Shown here: positions 1 through 6,576 of the stretch, in pieces
How the letters are laid out: every line of letters begins with the position of its first letter
Position numbering within the stretch: the stretch's first letter is position 1
Source: Bacillota bacterium
GTDB taxonomy: Bacteria; Bacillota; Clostridia; Lachnospirales; Lachnospiraceae
Direction: 5' to 3'
Length of the DNA: 7,788 bases
NCBI GenBank assembly: GCA_023398855.1
Contig: JAEWRS010000140.1
Coordinates: 1-7,788, forward strand
The notes under the pieces: generated by a model
What the model was told of the DNA's origin: nothing
The model's input: only the letters and a program-made list of their open reading frames with translations
Database searches by the model: none
Program-made: the position numbers and the translations under genes

Positions 1-1
1 C

Positions 2-430
2 GGGCACCGGATCGGATATATCTTAGTAAATATAGGATTGTGCATGCCATTAGCGGTCTATATGATTCATGGTTTTGTAAAAACAGTTCCTATCGAGCTG
101 GAAGAATGTGCCTGCATTGACGGCGCATCAAAGGTGAGAACCTACTTTAACATTGTTCTCCCGCTGTTAAAACCCATTCTTACCACTGTAGTGGTACTGG
201 ATACTCTTGCCTCATGGAATGATATCATCACCAACCAGCTGATCGTTGGAGGTAATGCCAAGGCTATGAACATTCAGAATGCACTTTATATGCAGTTTTC
301 GGCACAAACAGCTGACTGGGAACACGCGCTTCCGGGAATCGTCATGTCCATGGCCCCCAGTCTGATTTTCTTTGTAATCATGCAGAAGCATATTGTGGGA
401 GGCATTACGGCCGGAGCCGTGAAAGGGTAA
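2..430 (+). CDS. Carbohydrate ABC transporter permease, MalG/CUT1 type (5' end cut off by window)
   Basis: The C-terminal 142 residues of an inner-membrane permease are present; the reading frame is open from base 2 and the true start lies upstream. The diagnostic feature is the cytoplasmic EAA loop, the contact site for the ATPase subunit, read as IELEECACIDGAS followed by a conserved I-x-LP (about bases 92-170). The usual second alanine of EAA is present, while the first position is Cys. Hydrophobic stretches before and after the loop and the C-terminal end (GGITAGAVKG) are typical of the MalG-like subunit of CUT1 sugar importers. The downstream isomerase 23 nt away indicates a sugar uptake and catabolism operon; the binding protein and partner permease are presumably just upstream. 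The family call is firm, but the substrate (mono- or oligosaccharide) cannot be told. Confidence 0.93.
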   Translation, partial: GHRIGYILVNIGLCMPLAVYMIHGFVKTVPIELEECACIDGASKVRTYFNIVLPLLKPILTTVVVLDTLASWNDIITNQLIVGGNAKAMNIQNALYMQFSAQTADWEHALPGIVMSMAPSLIFFVIMQKHIVGGITAGAVKG

Positions 431-453
431 CAAAAAGAAAGAGAGGGATTTTC

Positions 454-1293
454 ATGAGAATTGGAGTAATGGTAGAGCTTTTCTTGGATACAGATATCAA
501 TGAAAAGTTTGCGGAGCTGCGCTCCATGGGGATGGAAAGCTGCCAGCTGGTATGCTGGAATCAGGAATTGATGAATGAAAAGGTTGCAGATCAGGTAAAC
601 TCTGCCGCAGACCGTCACAAGGTAGATATTACAGCTTTCTGGTGCGGCTGGGAAGGTCCAAAGGTTTGGGATTTTTATGACGGACATTTAACCCTGGGGC
701 TTGTGCCTGAAGCCTTTCGGTTTGAGAGAATGAAGATGCTGGAAAAAGGAATTGCTTTTGCCACCATGATACAGGTAAAAGATGTGGCAACACACGTGGG
801 TTATATGCCGGAGAATCCTTATGATCCCAACTATCCCGCCGTCCTCACGTGCTTAAAATCACTGGTGCAGCAATGTAAAAAGAATCAGCAGAATTTCCTC
901 TTTGAAACAGGACAGGAAACTCCGGTCACATTAAAGAGGGCCATACAAGATATTGAAAAAGAAACAGGAAAAGGCAACATAGGAATCAATCTGGATCCTG
1001 CCAATTTAATTATGTACGGCAAAGCCAATCCCGTGGATGCTCTGGATGTGTTTGGAGAATATGTCATGGGCATTCACGGGAAAGACGGGAACTACCCTAC
1101 AGACGGACACATGCTGGGCCAGGAAGTACCTCTTGGTATGGGTAAGGTCAACTACCCTGCTTTTATAAGAAAACTAAAAGAAATAGGATATACCGGAGAT
1201 ATCACCATAGAGCGTGAAATATCCGGTGAGGAGCAAAGATCGGACATTATTATGGCTAAGAGCCTTCTTGAGAAATTAATCAATGAGGAATAG
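454..1293 (+). CDS. Sugar phosphate isomerase/epimerase family protein (xylose isomerase-like TIM barrel)
   Basis: A 279-residue cytoplasmic protein of the AP-endonuclease-2/xylose-isomerase-like TIM-barrel family, of normal length. Likely metal ligands fall at the expected strand ends: E151 (FETGQE), D181 (INLDPANL), H208 (GIHGKDG) and E253 (ITIERE). The segment PLGMGKVNYPAFIRKLKEIG is the family's usual C-terminal pattern. Members interconvert sugars, sugar phosphates or inositol derivatives with a divalent metal; the exact reaction here is unknown. The start is supported by a GAGAGG box at 441-446, 7 nt before ATG. It follows the ABC permease by 23 nt with no terminator, so the two are co-transcribed and the enzyme probably acts on the imported sugar or its product. 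An IolE-like dehydratase or tagatose/psicose epimerase-like role is possible. Confidence 0.9.
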   Translation: MRIGVMVELFLDTDINEKFAELRSMGMESCQLVCWNQELMNEKVADQVNSAADRHKVDITAFWCGWEGPKVWDFYDGHLTLGLVPEAFRFERMKMLEKGIAFATMIQVKDVATHVGYMPENPYDPNYPAVLTCLKSLVQQCKKNQQNFLFETGQETPVTLKRAIQDIEKETGKGNIGINLDPANLIMYGKANPVDALDVFGEYVMGIHGKDGNYPTDGHMLGQEVPLGMGKVNYPAFIRKLKEIGYTGDITIEREISGEEQRSDIIMAKSLLEKLINEE

Positions 1294-1303
1294 GTTCTCT
1301 TAA

Positions 1304-1369
1304 AAACCAGGGCAGACCGGCTTCTGAATCAATGAAATGATTGGTTCAAAGGCCAGGCTGCCCTGGTTT
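1304..1369. terminator. Long hairpin between convergent genes, probable bidirectional terminator
   Basis: A perfect 12-bp outer stem is formed by AAACCAGGGCAG (1304-1315) and CTGCCCTGGTTT (1358-1369). An inner 9-bp stem (1325-1333 with 1340-1348, one G-T pair) closes a 6-nt loop, and the bases between the stems also pair partly. It sits between the end of the + sugar operon (1293) and the end of the - TSUP gene (1444). Leftward transcripts leave the stem into TTTTT, a good intrinsic terminator; rightward transcripts meet only TTTA, so termination of the sugar operon may be less efficient. Confidence 0.8.
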
Positions 1370-1443
1370 ATCTGCATGAATACCCTTTTACTCAGTAAAA
1401 TAATACACATAATTTTCCAAAAATTCCCTTTAAGCCTTATGGT

Positions 1444-2238
1444 TTACATAAACTGATATATGTTATACAGATTGATTCCTATGATGACCACCATTAAAAC
1501 CATGAACAGCTTATCGACCACCTGCTCGCGGATTCTTTTGTTAACAACCCGGCCGGTTATGCCTCCTAAGATTCCTCCTGCTGCCATCAGTGCCAGAAGC
1601 CCCATGGAAAATTCCGGAACAGTTCCGGTCATGAGAGAATTCAGAATTCCTGTGATCTGAGAAAACAGGATGACATACAGGGAATTTTGAGCAGCTGTTT
1701 TTGTATCCATGGAAAAAAAATAAAACAGCACCACCAGATTGATGGGACCTCCTCCGATTCCCAAAAACGAGGAGAATATCCCCAGCACCAGCCCGATCAC
1801 CACACAGATCACAGGCTGGGTCACATGATGGGTGTGAATCTTGTCCTTTTTTATGGTATAGATCAGCGTTCCAAGAGTGATCACCAGAAGGCAGGCCGCC
1901 TGGACCGCTCCCACCGTGTCCTTGTCTGCAAACAGAGAAGAAACAGCCTGGAACATGGACTTTCCAACAACTCCGCCCAGGGCCGCCCCTATGGCAAGAG
2001 GAGTCCCTGTCTTCATATCCACCAGGGATTCTCCGCTTATTTTTCCTTTGACAACAGAATAACAGGTCATGGTTAGCACGGTGCACCCTGACAGAAAGCT
2101 TATGGCAGATACGCTGAGCACTCCAAATGCGTCCAGGGTAGGCTTAATGATGACACCTCCTCCGATTCCGCAGATGGCCCCTGCAACAGAGGCGCCAAAG
2201 CTGATCAACAGAAACAATATATACAAATAACCGCTCAT
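1444..2238 (-). CDS. TauE/SafE (TSUP) family membrane transporter, putative anion/sulfur-compound exporter
   Basis: A 264-residue polytopic membrane protein with about eight hydrophobic segments arranged as two related halves. Each half carries the TSUP signature near its start: CGIGGGVIIKP at residues 23-33 and LGIGGGPINL at 159-168. A short charged stretch (TIKKDKIHTHHV, about 128-139) forms the loop between the halves. Length and layout are normal for the family (PF01925), whose characterised members move sulfite, sulfoacetate, taurine or related small anions; the substrate here is unknown. The ATG start has an AGAAGGGA box (2248-2255) 9 nt upstream. It follows the amidase on the same strand by 125 bp containing weak hairpins, so it may be its own unit or a readthrough tail of that operon. 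It ends against the hairpin at 1304-1369. Confidence 0.92.
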   Translation of the reverse strand: MSGYLYILFLLISFGASVAGAICGIGGGVIIKPTLDAFGVLSVSAISFLSGCTVLTMTCYSVVKGKISGESLVDMKTGTPLAIGAALGGVVGKSMFQAVSSLFADKDTVGAVQAACLLVITLGTLIYTIKKDKIHTHHVTQPVICVVIGLVLGIFSSFLGIGGGPINLVVLFYFFSMDTKTAAQNSLYVILFSQITGILNSLMTGTVPEFSMGLLALMAAGGILGGITGRVVNKRIREQVVDKLFMVLMVVIIGINLYNIYQFM

Positions 2239-2301
2239 TTTCTCAAGTCCCTTCTAGTCCGCATCAGCGGTATTCTCTTTCTCGTATAAACGTATTTAAA
2301 A

Positions 2302-2346
2302 CACGGCTGTCCCCATGAGGCACCATTTCCTGAAAAAGGGTGCCCT
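2302..2346 (-). terminator. Weak tandem hairpins downstream of the amidase, possible terminator
   Basis: Read on the minus strand, a 6-bp core stem GGCACC/GGTGCC (2339-2344 with 2319-2324, extendable by a G-U and a G-C pair, loop 14 nt) is followed by a second 5-bp stem CATGG/CCGTG (2313-2317 with 2302-2306, one G-U pair). A TTTT run comes next at 2298-2301. It lies 18 nt after the amidase stop codon. Stem lengths are marginal, so readthrough into the TSUP gene is plausible. No convincing promoter was found for the TSUP gene in 2239-2300. Confidence 0.3.
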
Positions 2347-2363
2347 TACAATACAAATTTTCG

Positions 2364-3059
2364 TTATCTTTCATTCAGATACTGCATAATCCCCATGTGG
2401 ATGGTCCACGCCAGCCGGTCCTGGTAATCCTGGGAATTTAAGAGAGCAGTCTCTTTCCAGTTAGTCAAAAATCCACATTCCACAATTACGATGGGGGTGC
2501 GGACATGCAAAAGCAGATAATAGTTATCATTGGGTTTCGCCAATCTGGTATTTTGTTCTCCCAGCACATAATCAAACCGGTTCTGAAGAATCTCAGCCAG
2601 TTTTTTTCCATTACCTGACTTTTTATAATAAAACACCTGTCCTCCAAAAACATCCTCCTGATGATAACTGTTCTGATGAATGCTGACAGTCAATGCGGGA
2701 CTCACATCATTAATGAGCTCACACCGCTTATTCATGTCAGCCATCTTTTTTCTGCTGTCCTTTTCTGAATACAGGCCGTTATCATCATCCCTGGTCAGTA
2801 CCACCTCTACGTCGGAAGCTTCCAGATACTTCTTTATACGTTTTGCTATCTGCAGATTTATATCTTTTTCCAGGGTTCCGTCAATGCCGATCTTTCCCGG
2901 ATCATTGCCTCCATGACCCACATCAATCACTACCACAGGTTTCTCTTTTCCAGCTTTTGCATTCACTCCTGCCGCAATCTTTCCGGCATGGGTTGATATC
3001 ACATATACCCGCACCAGCAAAACCAGTGCCATGAAGGGTTCCCACTTTTTTAATTTCAC
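2364..3059 (-). CDS. cwlD: N-acetylmuramoyl-L-alanine amidase, Amidase_3 family, CwlD-like
   Basis: A 231-residue zinc amidase that cleaves the bond between N-acetylmuramic acid and L-alanine in peptidoglycan. A basic N-terminus (MKLKKW) and a hydrophobic stretch to about residue 22 form a signal anchor; the catalytic domain begins near residue 40. Zinc and catalytic residues are all present: H49 (IDVGHGG), E64 (LEKDIN), H128 (VSIHQNS) and E194 (IVECGFLTN). The size, single-domain layout and absence of binding repeats match CwlD, which in Bacillus is needed to make cortex muramic-delta-lactam for germination; this assignment is inference from architecture and neighbours. The start is GTG, fixed by an in-frame TAG four codons upstream, with only a weak AGGT Shine-Dalgarno at 3067-3070. 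It follows the phosphoesterase by 79 bp. A vegetative amidase is the alternative. Confidence 0.85.
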   Translation of the reverse strand: MKLKKWEPFMALVLLVRVYVISTHAGKIAAGVNAKAGKEKPVVVIDVGHGGNDPGKIGIDGTLEKDINLQIAKRIKKYLEASDVEVVLTRDDDNGLYSEKDSRKKMADMNKRCELINDVSPALTVSIHQNSYHQEDVFGGQVFYYKKSGNGKKLAEILQNRFDYVLGEQNTRLAKPNDNYYLLLHVRTPIVIVECGFLTNWKETALLNSQDYQDRLAWTIHMGIMQYLNER

Positions 3060-3070
3060 AGTTTCTACCT

Positions 3071-3094
3071 AATTCACTTTCTTAATGAATTATA
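3071..3094 (-). promoter_or_regulatory. Possible internal -10 box and small hairpin ahead of the amidase
   Basis: The minus strand carries TATAAT (3089-3094), but no good -35 hexamer lies 16-18 nt upstream (TTCTTT at best). The box overlaps a 6-bp inverted repeat AATTCA/TGAATT (3071-3076 and 3086-3091), which ends directly before the weak AGGT ribosome binding site. A secondary promoter or an RNA fold limiting translation of the amidase is possible. The 79-bp gap is otherwise AT-rich and featureless. Confidence 0.25.
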
Positions 3095-3138
3095 TCTTTC
3101 AATGAAATAAAAAAGAACTGCTCCCTGAGACTTTCCTG

Positions 3139-4566
3139 TCATTCCGAGCTCAACTCATTATAGTCTTTGGTTCCGTCCGAGGCGATCCAGTCCAGATATT
3201 GAGCAAGAATGCTGGGATACCCTTCTTCCTGCCACAGCTTATATCCTGCCTTTGCCACTGCTTTATCCCGGACATCCACTACCTTTCCCGCATAACAGGC
3301 GGCATTTAGTTCCGCATAAACCTTTGCCATCTGTTCCTTTTGATTTTTTGTCAGTCCCTTAAGCGCATCAAAAGTCTGGAACTCATCCTTGGCCTGGTTA
3401 TAAAACACCTTATATAAGAACTTCTTTCCGAATTCTTGAAAATTCAATAAATTTTTATCGGTGCTTCCCGTGGCTTTCGCCCAGCTGCTTATATCCAGAG
3501 ACTTAGTGTGATAGCGGAAGCTGCCATCCTCTCCATAATACAGGACACCATATTGGCATGGAGGCGTAGATAAGGAACTGGTCACAATTTCGTAGATTCC
3601 CGTATCGCTGCCTGACCGCATGTAGTGCTGCACATGAAGATGGCCGCTTAAGAACAAGGGCACATCCCAGCTTTCCAGCTGGTCTATAAGCTGTTCACTA
3701 TGCTCAATCGTACAATCCTGCAGGTATACCTCACTTTCATCAAGAAGATTATGGTGAGCCACGGGTATCACGTTCATCCCCAGGTTCCATGCATCTTCCA
3801 TCTGTTCTTCCAGCCAGTCATATGTATCATCCTTTAACATTCCACCCACCAGATTCTTTGGTTCGTACTGGCAGGTATCAAGCATAAATGCCCTGGTATT
3901 GTCATTTACCTGGTAAACATAGCTTAAGGAGGCCGGATCACGGCTCACCGCCTCATTGTAACCGAAGTCCTGGTAAATCTCCTCAAATTCTTCCGAAGTG
4001 ATGTTTTCTGCTCCCAAAAAGGTATCCCCCACAAACTGTGCTGCCTGTGGATTATTAATATCATGGTTTCCGGGGATAACGATCACTGGGATCCCGGCTT
4101 CTTCTATCTCTCCAAGCCTTTCAGCAAATTCTTCATGACTTTCCTTTTCTCCATTATAAGTCAAATCCCCGCTTAAGATCACCAGGTCTGGCCGTTCTTT
4201 TTTTACCTCTTCCACAAAGGCATCGGTGATCTCCCAGATATATTGCATCACCTTCCCGTCTCCATGATCGATACTGTACTGAAATCCTTTTTGAAAATCA
4301 GTCAGATCCTTTGCTAAATAATGAATATCCGTTGCCACTATGATCCGGCTTCCACGTTCAACGGTTTCCTCTGGAGTCTCTGTAACCGGTTCCTGGGAAG
4401 ATTGGAGATCGTCTTCTGTGGAAGGTAGTTCTTCCTTTGTTGTCTCTGCCGGCTGCGACGAAGCACTTTCTGCGGTGGTGCTTTCCTGCACCGGTCCCTT
4501 TAAAGAGCAACCCGCCAGAACACATGCCACTGCCATCAATGCTGCCAATATGATCCTGTTTCTCAT
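3139..4566 (-). CDS. Lipoprotein metallophosphoesterase (calcineurin-like)
   Basis: A 475-residue protein anchored outside the membrane. The signal peptide ends in the lipobox LAGC with the lipidated Cys at position 20. A Ser/Thr/Glu/Pro-rich linker (about 21-72) follows, then the phosphoesterase core. All metal-binding motifs are intact: D80-x-H82 (ATDIHY), D134 (LSGDLT), the GNHD box at 166-169, H271/H272 (PVAHHN) and the GHLH box at 308-311. A helical C-terminal extension of about 120 residues follows. The overall plan resembles exported phosphodiesterases such as Listeria Lmo2642; the substrate (cyclic nucleotide, teichoic acid or other phosphoester) is unknown. The start at 4566 is chosen over an upstream in-frame ATG at 4683 because it has an AGGAAGG box at 7 nt and begins a proper signal peptide. 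It starts 34 nt after the glycosyl hydrolase stop, so the two share an operon. Confidence 0.93.
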   Translation of the reverse strand: MRNRIILAALMAVACVLAGCSLKGPVQESTTAESASSQPAETTKEELPSTEDDLQSSQEPVTETPEETVERGSRIIVATDIHYLAKDLTDFQKGFQYSIDHGDGKVMQYIWEITDAFVEEVKKERPDLVILSGDLTYNGEKESHEEFAERLGEIEEAGIPVIVIPGNHDINNPQAAQFVGDTFLGAENITSEEFEEIYQDFGYNEAVSRDPASLSYVYQVNDNTRAFMLDTCQYEPKNLVGGMLKDDTYDWLEEQMEDAWNLGMNVIPVAHHNLLDESEVYLQDCTIEHSEQLIDQLESWDVPLFLSGHLHVQHYMRSGSDTGIYEIVTSSLSTPPCQYGVLYYGEDGSFRYHTKSLDISSWAKATGSTDKNLLNFQEFGKKFLYKVFYNQAKDEFQTFDALKGLTKNQKEQMAKVYAELNAACYAGKVVDVRDKAVAKAGYKLWQEEGYPSILAQYLDWIASDGTKDYNELSSE

Positions 4567-4573
4567 AACCTGA

Positions 4574-4580
4574 CCTTCCT
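4574..4580 (-). promoter_or_regulatory. Ribosome binding site deciding the phosphoesterase start
   Basis: AGGAAGG on the minus strand, 7 nt before the ATG at 4564-4566. It selects the lipoprotein start over the longer in-frame form at 4683, which would overlap the upstream hydrolase by 83 bp and hide the signal peptide 39 residues inside the protein. Confidence 0.8.
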
Positions 4581-4600
4581 GTCTCTTTCCTAACATTTGT

Positions 4601-6262
4601 CTACTTTTTATCAAGCTGAATCTTATCCCATAAGTCTGAGGGTTCAAAACCCAGCTTCCAGCAGGCCACACCTGCCAGGTCATACTGCCTGATCAGATCC
4701 ATCTTAAGCTGAATAGAGCGTTCTTCTTCCAGCCACAGCCTTTTCATCCCTTCTTCGGACCGCATTTCCCCATAATATTGGCCCAATTCTTCCTGCCAGT
4801 ACAATTCTACATTATTTTCGCTGACCCACTCCTTTGCACGGGCAATGCCCATAGCAGAAGAGGTGACTTTCCCATCTTCTCCCTGGGTCCACACTCTGGT
4901 GTAGAGCGGAATACCATTAATCACTTTTTCCTTTGGTACCTGAGCCAGGGTATCCTTGATTCCTTTTTCCACATAATTAATAGAAGCAACGGAACCTGCA
5001 TCTCCGCCGGCATAATGCTCATCATATCCCATGACAATCACGTAATCTGCCACGTTCCCCTGTTCCCTTCGATTATAAAACAGATTGCCAGGAGCCGGAA
5101 CATAATTGTCCACGGAAAGAACTATTCCTTTCTTTCTGCAAGGTATAGAAAGCTCCCGTATGAACTGGATATAATGGACTCCTGCTGCTTCTTTAATCCC
5201 TTCAAAATCCAGATTGATCCCATCAAGGCCGTATTGTTCCACTTCAGACATAAGAGCTTCAATCAGCTTACGTCTAGTGGAGGTTTTAGACATGAGAATC
5301 TCCGTTTTCACATCAGGACTGAAATTATTGATCAGAGCCCACACCTTCAGTCCTTTGTCATGTGCCTTTTTTACATAATCCGCCTGGGCAAGGGACCGGA
5401 AATTCCCTTCATTGTCCGTAAGTTCATACCAGGTGGGGGAAATGACGTTGACACCCTTTGTATTGGCAATCAGGCTGTCAAAAGAAGCATTTCCTTCCAG
5501 ATTCGTCATCTGGTGCCATGCCAGACAAACCGGTTCTTCCATGGCAGTACTGGTGTAAACCGGCTTTTCAAAGGTGCTTTCAGGAGTTTCACTGGTCATC
5601 TCTCCAAGCCGCTTACGTTCTACATAGCCCACAAATCCATCTTCAGTCCGCACCTTATCCCATTTTTCCATGGATTCCAGAACCGTAACCTGGCTTCCCG
5701 GGGCGATCCAGGTTATAATGGGGCTCTTTACTCCGCCCTTTACCCTGACATTCCCTTTTTGGGAAACAATGGCCTTTTTCTGGGCATCCCAATTGTTATT
5801 TATAAATATCCGTTTGTACTTAGCACTGTCATAGGCTGTCACCCGTATATCCGTATAATTTGCCACCAGGCCCATGGACAAATAAGCACCGGTTTCATCC
5901 ACCCATATGAGAGGTCTGCCTGACGCTCCTACAGTGGAATGGTCTGCATAGACGATAGTGTCTGGAAGGGCATACACCAGAAGCTTTTCATTGCTGTCCC
6001 AGTAAAACCGTTCATTCAGCATATCATTTACCCAAGAGATTGGGAGGTAGGTCTGTCCCTCCAGGAAAAGTCCTTTTGCTTCCTGCAAATCTTCATTGAG
6101 GTAGAGGGCAACTTCCTCTCCCTTTATTCCCAGCAGCTCGGTTATATCAGCCTGTTCCTTTGAAGGAATATAGCGATCCAAAAAACGGATCCCGAGAACC
6201 CCTGCGGTCACTAACAAAATTAATACTAGCGCCGCAAGAACCGGCACTGCTTTTTTCTTCAT
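4601..6262 (-). CDS. Membrane-anchored glycosyl hydrolase family 18 protein with stalk-like and SH3 domains
   Basis: A 553-residue extracytoplasmic protein. Residues 1-28 form a signal anchor (MKKK then a hydrophobic run; no lipobox). Residues about 38-155 resemble the copper-amine-oxidase-N-like stalk domain common in Firmicute envelope proteins (for example GQTYLPISWVNDML). Residues about 165-220 form a bacterial SH3 domain (VRVKGGV, APGSQVTVLE, GFVGYVERKRL), and 243-550 a GH18 barrel. The catalytic motif is LDGINLDFE (346-354) with E354 the predicted acid/base; the barrel also shows MGYDEH (411-416) and the late-strand Trp (ACWKLGFE, 533-540). The DGxNxDFE form is shared with spore-cortex and peptidoglycan N-acetylglucosaminidases such as SleL/YaaH, so cleavage of peptidoglycan or cortex glycan is more likely than chitin breakdown. 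AGGAGG lies 7 nt before ATG. It is the first gene of an operon with the phosphoesterase. Confidence 0.93.
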   Translation of the reverse strand: MKKKAVPVLAALVLILLVTAGVLGIRFLDRYIPSKEQADITELLGIKGEEVALYLNEDLQEAKGLFLEGQTYLPISWVNDMLNERFYWDSNEKLLVYALPDTIVYADHSTVGASGRPLIWVDETGAYLSMGLVANYTDIRVTAYDSAKYKRIFINNNWDAQKKAIVSQKGNVRVKGGVKSPIITWIAPGSQVTVLESMEKWDKVRTEDGFVGYVERKRLGEMTSETPESTFEKPVYTSTAMEEPVCLAWHQMTNLEGNASFDSLIANTKGVNVISPTWYELTDNEGNFRSLAQADYVKKAHDKGLKVWALINNFSPDVKTEILMSKTSTRRKLIEALMSEVEQYGLDGINLDFEGIKEAAGVHYIQFIRELSIPCRKKGIVLSVDNYVPAPGNLFYNRREQGNVADYVIVMGYDEHYAGGDAGSVASINYVEKGIKDTLAQVPKEKVINGIPLYTRVWTQGEDGKVTSSAMGIARAKEWVSENNVELYWQEELGQYYGEMRSEEGMKRLWLEEERSIQLKMDLIRQYDLAGVACWKLGFEPSDLWDKIQLDKK

Positions 6263-6293
6263 CTGCTTTCCTCCTGTATGTACCGTGTATCCT

Positions 6294-6323
6294 TAGTATA
6301 AGCCTGTGAATCCACAGGATTCA
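6294..6323 (-). promoter_or_regulatory. Proximal promoter candidate for the hydrolase operon, sigma-G-like
   Basis: On the minus strand TGAATC (6318-6323) and TATACTA (6294-6300) are separated by 17 nt. The Bacillus forespore sigma-G consensus is roughly GHATR and CATNHTA with 17-18 nt between, so each element has one mismatch. TATACT is also an acceptable sigma-A -10, but without a TTGACA-like -35. The start would lie about 25 nt before the hydrolase ATG. The -35 and the whole spacer are part of the 13-bp inverted repeat. The match is suggestive only. Confidence 0.35.
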
Positions 6324-6329
6324 CAGGCT
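6301..6329. repeat. Perfect 13-bp inverted repeat with 3-nt centre
   Basis: AGCCTGTGAATCC (6301-6313), ACA, then GGATTCACAGGCT (6317-6329). In leftward RNA it gives a strong stem with a UGU loop, 38 nt before the hydrolase ATG. No U-tract follows in either direction (UUAUACUAAGG leftwards), so it is a poor intrinsic terminator. It may be an operator, a 5' UTR hairpin, or a terminator of distal-promoter transcripts with a degenerate tail. Confidence 0.85.
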
Positions 6330-6435
6330 CACGGGCATCCACCCTATGAAAATGGTCCTGATAAGATTTTCTTATGTGCGGGCATATGGAATATCTATTC
6401 CTGACTTATTTCCACTGCTCATTGCTTACGTGAAG

Positions 6436-6464
6436 ATTATATCACATTTCTTCACTTTTGGAAT
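6436..6464 (-). promoter_or_regulatory. Distal promoter candidate for the hydrolase operon
   Basis: The minus strand shows a perfect -10 TATAAT (6436-6441) preceded by TGTGA. The -35 position (about 6459-6464, ATTCCA) is poor and is covered by the proximal arm of the 8-bp dyad, as expected for a promoter depending on an activator or blocked by a repressor. Transcription would start near 6429, giving the hydrolase a leader of about 167 nt. Confidence 0.45.
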
Positions 6465-6487
6465 TTACATTTTCATTACATTCCAAA
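6457..6487. promoter_or_regulatory. 8-bp dyad over the -35 region, possible operator
   Basis: TTTGGAAT (6457-6464) and ATTCCAAA (6480-6487) form a perfect inverted repeat with a 15-nt spacer (centre-to-centre 23 bp, about two helical turns). It covers about -28 to -58 of the distal promoter. A related GGAATA/TATTCC dyad lies downstream at 6388-6401. The pattern suits a dimeric regulator; no regulator gene is present in the window. Confidence 0.4.
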
Positions 6488-6576
6488 TCCCCTGATCCCA
6501 CCCTGACGCACTTATATGGCCAGCTTAAGGCTGAAGATGGCATCCGACGCGCGTCCCTTTTAATACTTTTAAATGT

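Larger units (their letters stand above)
6263..6576. other. 314-bp intergenic leader region without a convincing gene
   Basis: The region between the small-protein gene and the hydrolase holds, in minus-strand order: a palindrome GACGCGCGTC (6546-6555) shortly after the upstream stop; an 8-bp dyad (6457-6487); a TATAAT box (6436-6441); a short inverted repeat GGAATA-TC-TATTCC (6388-6401); a 6-bp hairpin ATAAGA-TTT-TCTTAT (6361-6375); the perfect 13-bp inverted repeat (6301-6329); and AGGAGG (6270-6275). No U-tracted terminator for the upstream operon was seen. A 16-codon ATG-TAA frame at 6372-6422 (minus) lacks a ribosome binding site. Confidence 0.7.

Noticed and set aside
1541..2086. Minus-strand open frame of 181 codons inside the TSUP gene
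   Set aside because: It is an alternative frame of the transporter; the product is rich in Cys, His and Arg with no membrane segments or domain pattern.
2259..2270. Small hairpin CCGC-ATCA-GCGG just upstream of the TSUP ribosome binding site
   Set aside because: Only a 4-bp stem; expected by chance and unsupported by other signals.
4567..4683. 39-residue N-terminal extension of the phosphoesterase starting at ATG 4683
   Set aside because: It overlaps the end of the GH18 gene, lacks a ribosome binding site, and would bury a perfect lipoprotein signal peptide that has its own AGGAAGG site.
4778..5923. Plus-strand open frame of 381 codons opposite the GH18 gene
   Set aside because: It is an antisense shadow of a gene with clear domains and catalytic motifs; its translation shows no recognisable pattern.
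6372..6422. 16-codon ATG-to-TAA frame on the minus strand in the hydrolase leader, with its stop inside the 6361-6375 hairpin
   Set aside because: It has no Shine-Dalgarno and the ATG would sit only about 7 nt after the predicted transcript start; a chance frame is the simpler reading, though a leader peptide is not excluded.
6546..6555. 10-bp palindrome GACGCGCGTC after the small-protein gene
   Set aside because: It has no loop for a hairpin, no T-run placed as in a terminator, and is not repeated in the window; a chance or restriction-type palindrome is enough.
6557..6572. Direct repeat CTTTTAA-TA-CTTTTAA
   Set aside because: Low-complexity AT-rich repeat of two short units; not linked to any promoter element.
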